This document shows, one piece after another, positions 61,728-64,000 of a DNA stretch of 64,000 nt. The stretch spans positions 62,001 to 126,000 of the forward strand of contig NZ_LGCN01000210.1 of NCBI RefSeq assembly GCF_001279005.1, read 5' to 3'. The first letter of the stretch is position 1. Each line of letters opens with the position of its first letter. A program made the translations under genes and the position numbers. The notes beneath the pieces were generated by a model, which saw only the letters and a program-made list of their open reading frames with translations, was not told the origin of the DNA and made no database searches. The stretch comes from Streptomyces caelestis (GTDB lineage Bacteria; Actinomycetota; Actinomycetes; Streptomycetales; Streptomycetaceae).

Positions 61728-62507
61728 TCAGCGGCCGAAGGTGTCGATGCCGGAGACGAGCCACCGTCCGTCGCGGTGCACGACGTCGACGGCGAGCATG
61801 GCGCCCGCGTACGCGCCCTCGTCCGAGGCGTCCGCGGCGTCCGAGGCGGTCTTGTCCCCGGCGGTGGCGACGCTGCTCTGGTCGGCGTAGACGAGGACCC
61901 GGGCGCGGTGGCCGTCGATCCGTTCGACCGCGCTCTCGGTGACCGTCGTGGTGATCACCGCCTTCTGCGCGTCGGCCCGCTCGCGGACGTCGGCGAGCAG
62001 GGTGCGGTGCTGGTCGACGGCCTTCCCCGTGAGGAGGTCCCGCGCGGCCTTCTGGAGGGCGCCGGGGTCGGTGTGGTCGTAGGAGAAGAGCCGGTCGACG
62101 GCCTTGGCCGTCCGTCCCTCGATCTCGCCGGTGCGGGCGAGGTCGGTCAGGGCGGTGTTGCGCCGCGCGGGGTCGTCCCGGAGCGCTTCGGCCTTCGCGT
62201 GCGCCCAGCCGGCGAAGCCGCCGAGGAGCACGGTCAGCGCGCAGAGCAGCGCGAGGCCCACCGGGCGGCGCGGCCGGACACGGGCCGCCCGTTCACCGGC
62301 CGCGGGCGCCTTCCCGTCCTGCCCGTCCGCTCCGTCCTCTCCGTCCGGCCGGGTGGGGGACGGGGAGACGGCGGGCGGCAGGACGGCCGTGCCACCCGCG
62401 CGGCCCCGGCCCCCGGCGCCCTGCGGGACCCCGGCGGAGGGGGTGGGCCGGGTCCCGCGGGCCTGGCGGCGCCGCTGGCGGTTGATGTGGTGGCGGGTCG
62501 TCGACAT
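61728..62507 (-). CDS. Mce-associated-type membrane protein
   Basis: 259 residues. A basic, disordered N-terminus, one membrane helix (VGLALLCALTVLLGGFAGWA, about 82-102) and an extracytoplasmic NTF2-like domain: RNTALTDLARTG, VDRLFSYDHTDPGALQKAARDLLTGKA, ESAVERIDGHRARVLVYADQS and VDVVHRDGRWLVSGIDTF. This pattern is typical of the Mce-associated proteins (Mas family) encoded beside actinobacterial mce operons. AGAGGACA precedes the ATG. Probably cotranscribed with the two similar genes upstream. Confidence 0.78.
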   Translation of the reverse strand: MSTTRHHINRQRRRQARGTRPTPSAGVPQGAGGRGRAGGTAVLPPAVSPSPTRPDGEDGADGQDGKAPAAGERAARVRPRRPVGLALLCALTVLLGGFAGWAHAKAEALRDDPARRNTALTDLARTGEIEGRTAKAVDRLFSYDHTDPGALQKAARDLLTGKAVDQHRTLLADVRERADAQKAVITTTVTESAVERIDGHRARVLVYADQSSVATAGDKTASDAADASDEGAYAGAMLAVDVVHRDGRWLVSGIDTFGR

Positions 62508-62552
62508 CGTGCTGTCCTCTCGGTGCGGCGGCGTGCGCGGTACGGAGCCGGG

Positions 62553-63101
62553 TCAGCCGGTCGGTGCGCCGCCCACGGGGGCCTGGCCCAGGGCGCTCAG
62601 CTTCCACCGGCCCCCGGTGCGGGTGAGTTCGCCGAGCATGCGGCTGTCCTTGTCGGTCTTCGCGCCGTCGGACGCCCTGACGGTGACGCGCAGGGCGATC
62701 AGCACCCGGGCGCGGCCCGCGCGGTCGTCGAGTTCGGCGACCGCGCCCGACAGCACCCGGGCCGTGGTGACCGTCTTCGCCGCTCTCACCTGATCCGCGA
62801 ACTCGGCTCGTCCTGACTTCAGTTGGTCGTGCAGCTCACCGGTGGTCGACGACTCCCACAGGTCGAGGCCCTGGTTCAGGTCCCGGTGGTCGAGCGTGTT
62901 GAGGTTCTGCACGGCCTGCTCCCCGGCCGCGAGCGCCTCGTCCCGTTGCGCCGCGTACGCGGCCCGGTCGTCGTGGGCCGCGCCGTACCAGTCCTGCCCC
63001 GCCCAGGCCGCGAAGCCGCCCGCGGCGAGCGTGAGGGCGACGACCAGCGACGGCAGCGGCCGGGGGCGGCGTGCGGTGAGGACGCGGACCGCGCGTTTCA
63101 T
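62553..63101 (-). CDS. Mce-associated-type membrane protein (short)
   Basis: 182 residues from ATG 63101, preceded by GGAG at seven bases. It lacks the long disordered N-terminus of its neighbours. One membrane helix (about 20-40, SLVVALTLAAGGFAAWAGQ) precedes an NTF2-like domain (AVQNLNTLDHRDLNQGLDLWESSTTGELHDQL, then AKTVTTARVLSGAVAELD and LTRTGGRWKLSALG). Middle gene of three paralogues. Confidence 0.78.
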   Translation of the reverse strand: MKRAVRVLTARRPRPLPSLVVALTLAAGGFAAWAGQDWYGAAHDDRAAYAAQRDEALAAGEQAVQNLNTLDHRDLNQGLDLWESSTTGELHDQLKSGRAEFADQVRAAKTVTTARVLSGAVAELDDRAGRARVLIALRVTVRASDGAKTDKDSRMLGELTRTGGRWKLSALGQAPVGGAPTG

Positions 63102-63128
63102 GGGGTGCTCCAGTCTCCCGCGCACGGA

Positions 63129-64000
63129 TCAGCGGGCCTTGAGGTCGACGATCCGCCAACGGTCGTTCTCCAGCCGGGCCGTGACGGTGAGCTGGGCCGC
63201 CGCGGTGGTGGCCTCGTCCTCGCCGCGGCGGGAGGTCTGGTCGAGGAAGACCAGCAGGCGTGCGCTCCCGCCGTCGAGTTCGATCACCCCGGTGCGGACG
63301 GCACGGGTGTTCAGGGTGACGCGCTGCTCGGTGAGGTCCTCGCGGACCTGGGCGAAGAGGTCCTGGTACTGGCGGGCGGCGCGACCGCCGAGGACGGAGC
63401 GCGCGGAGCGCTCGGCGGCCGCGGTGCCGTCCGGTGTGTAGGAGAAGACGCGGGCGAGGGCGTCGGCGATCTCGCCGGCGACGCGGTGGGTGGCCTCGGT
63501 GTCGGTGAGCGCGCGGTTTCGGGCCGACTCGGCCGACTCGAGCCGGTGGGCGCCGTAGAGGAAGCCGCAGCCGCCGAGGACGAGCGCCGCGGCGACCCCG
63601 GCGAGGACGGCCCGCCGCAGCCGGCCGCCCGGCGGCCGGGGTGCGCGGGCGCCGTCCGCCCGGCCCGCGGAGGACCCGCCCCCGGAGGGCCCGTCGTCCC
63701 CGGAGGGCTGCTCGTCCCCGGAAGGCCCGTCGTCCCCGGAAGGCCCGTCGTCCCCGGAAGGCTGCTCGTCCCCGGGACGCTTCCTGCCGGAGCGTGCGCC
63801 CTCGGAAGGCCCGGCGGCGGGGGGTCCGTCGTCGGACGTCCCGCCTCCGGGTAACCCGCTCCCGGTCGTCCCGCCCTCGGCCCCACCGTTCCCGGGCGCC
63901 CCTCCCGCGGAGGCCGCGTCATCGGGCGCCGGGGCCGCGTCCCGCACGGACACGCCCCCCGAGGACGAGCCCGCACCGAGATCCTCCGCACCCGGGGCCG
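63129..64000 (-). CDS. Mce-associated-type membrane protein with acidic Gly/Pro repeats, 5' end beyond the window
   Basis: At least 274 residues; the frame remains open to the right edge and the in-frame GTG at 63953 lacks a good ribosome binding site, so the start may lie outside. The N-terminal region is disordered with five or so PSGDDG/PSGDEQ repeats. One membrane helix (LRRAVLAGVAAALVLGGCGF) and an NTF2-like domain (RVFSYTPDGTAAAERSARSVLGGRAARQYQDLFAQV, RTGVIELDGGSARLLVFLDQT, LENDRWRIVDLKAR) follow. Paralogue of the two genes downstream. Confidence 0.75.
   Translation of the reverse strand, partial: APGAEDLGAGSSSGGVSVRDAAPAPDDAASAGGAPGNGGAEGGTTGSGLPGGGTSDDGPPAAGPSEGARSGRKRPGDEQPSGDDGPSGDDGPSGDEQPSGDDGPSGGGSSAGRADGARAPRPPGGRLRRAVLAGVAAALVLGGCGFLYGAHRLESAESARNRALTDTEATHRVAGEIADALARVFSYTPDGTAAAERSARSVLGGRAARQYQDLFAQVREDLTEQRVTLNTRAVRTGVIELDGGSARLLVFLDQTSRRGEDEATTAAAQLTVTARLENDRWRIVDLKAR

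Overview
The window is high-GC actinobacterial chromosome, almost certainly Streptomyces. GTG starts are common, several genes look leaderless, and the gene order matches S. coelicolor around SCO2364-SCO2415. Landmarks are the fasR-fabD-fabH-acpP-fabF locus, the Mycobacterium-like neighbourhood of AhpE, DUF3052 and AceE, an SCO2400-family gene, and an accessory set of the kind found beside mce loci. These family and synteny statements come from recall and residue motifs, not from a database search.

Layout. 1-3.65 kb: the right end of a Tn554-like mobile element (three recombinase genes, tnpA-, tnpB- and tnpC-like). It has cut a secreted HNH/DUF1524 nuclease gene and left only that gene's 3' part. 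4-12 kb: ordinary chromosomal genes (PhoD phosphatase, DoxX, two DedA proteins, DUF2277, a tRNA-Val, a DUF4097 lipoprotein, a coiled-coil membrane protein, FmdB) and a decayed LuxR-type regulator. 12-21.3 kb: a Ter stress-response cluster with a metabolic arm (HAD phosphatase, a fused phosphoribosyltransferase/TRSP/StiP protein, an HpcH/citrate-lyase-like enzyme) and a Ter arm (two canonical TerD, a TerD with a proline-rich tail, a TerA-like protein, a TerC/DUF475 membrane protein). 21.4-25.6 kb: peroxiredoxin and DUF3052 divergent from pyruvate dehydrogenase E1.

25.6-35 kb: a DHA2 exporter with a divergent TetR regulator, an alpha/beta hydrolase, a DUF4429/SHOCT protein, an aldo/keto reductase coupled to a MerR regulator, a GNAT remnant running in frame into a serine hydrolase, and the Streptomyces trio of HATPase, XRE/DUF5753 and DUF397. 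35-41 kb: pirin, then FasR and the type II fatty acid synthase operon. 41-48.9 kb: DUF3145, an SGNH lipoprotein, an aldose epimerase, a LysE exporter with an EI24 protein, an oxidoreductase/MarR pair sharing an operator, and an SCO2400-family protein.

48.9-57.7 kb: a complete sugar cassette made of a sugar-acid dehydratase-like enzyme, a zinc dehydrogenase, a U32-like protein, a three-part monosaccharide ABC transporter and a Tat-exported aldose 1-epimerase, behind a strong promoter with inverted-repeat operators. 57.8-64 kb: an aminotransferase with a long disordered tail, then a minus-strand group of a lytic transglycosylase and three Mce-associated-type membrane proteins that probably continues into an mce operon to the right.

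The best candidates for new biology are the Ter metabolic module with its one-protein fusion, and the sugar cassette, whose substrate is unknown.
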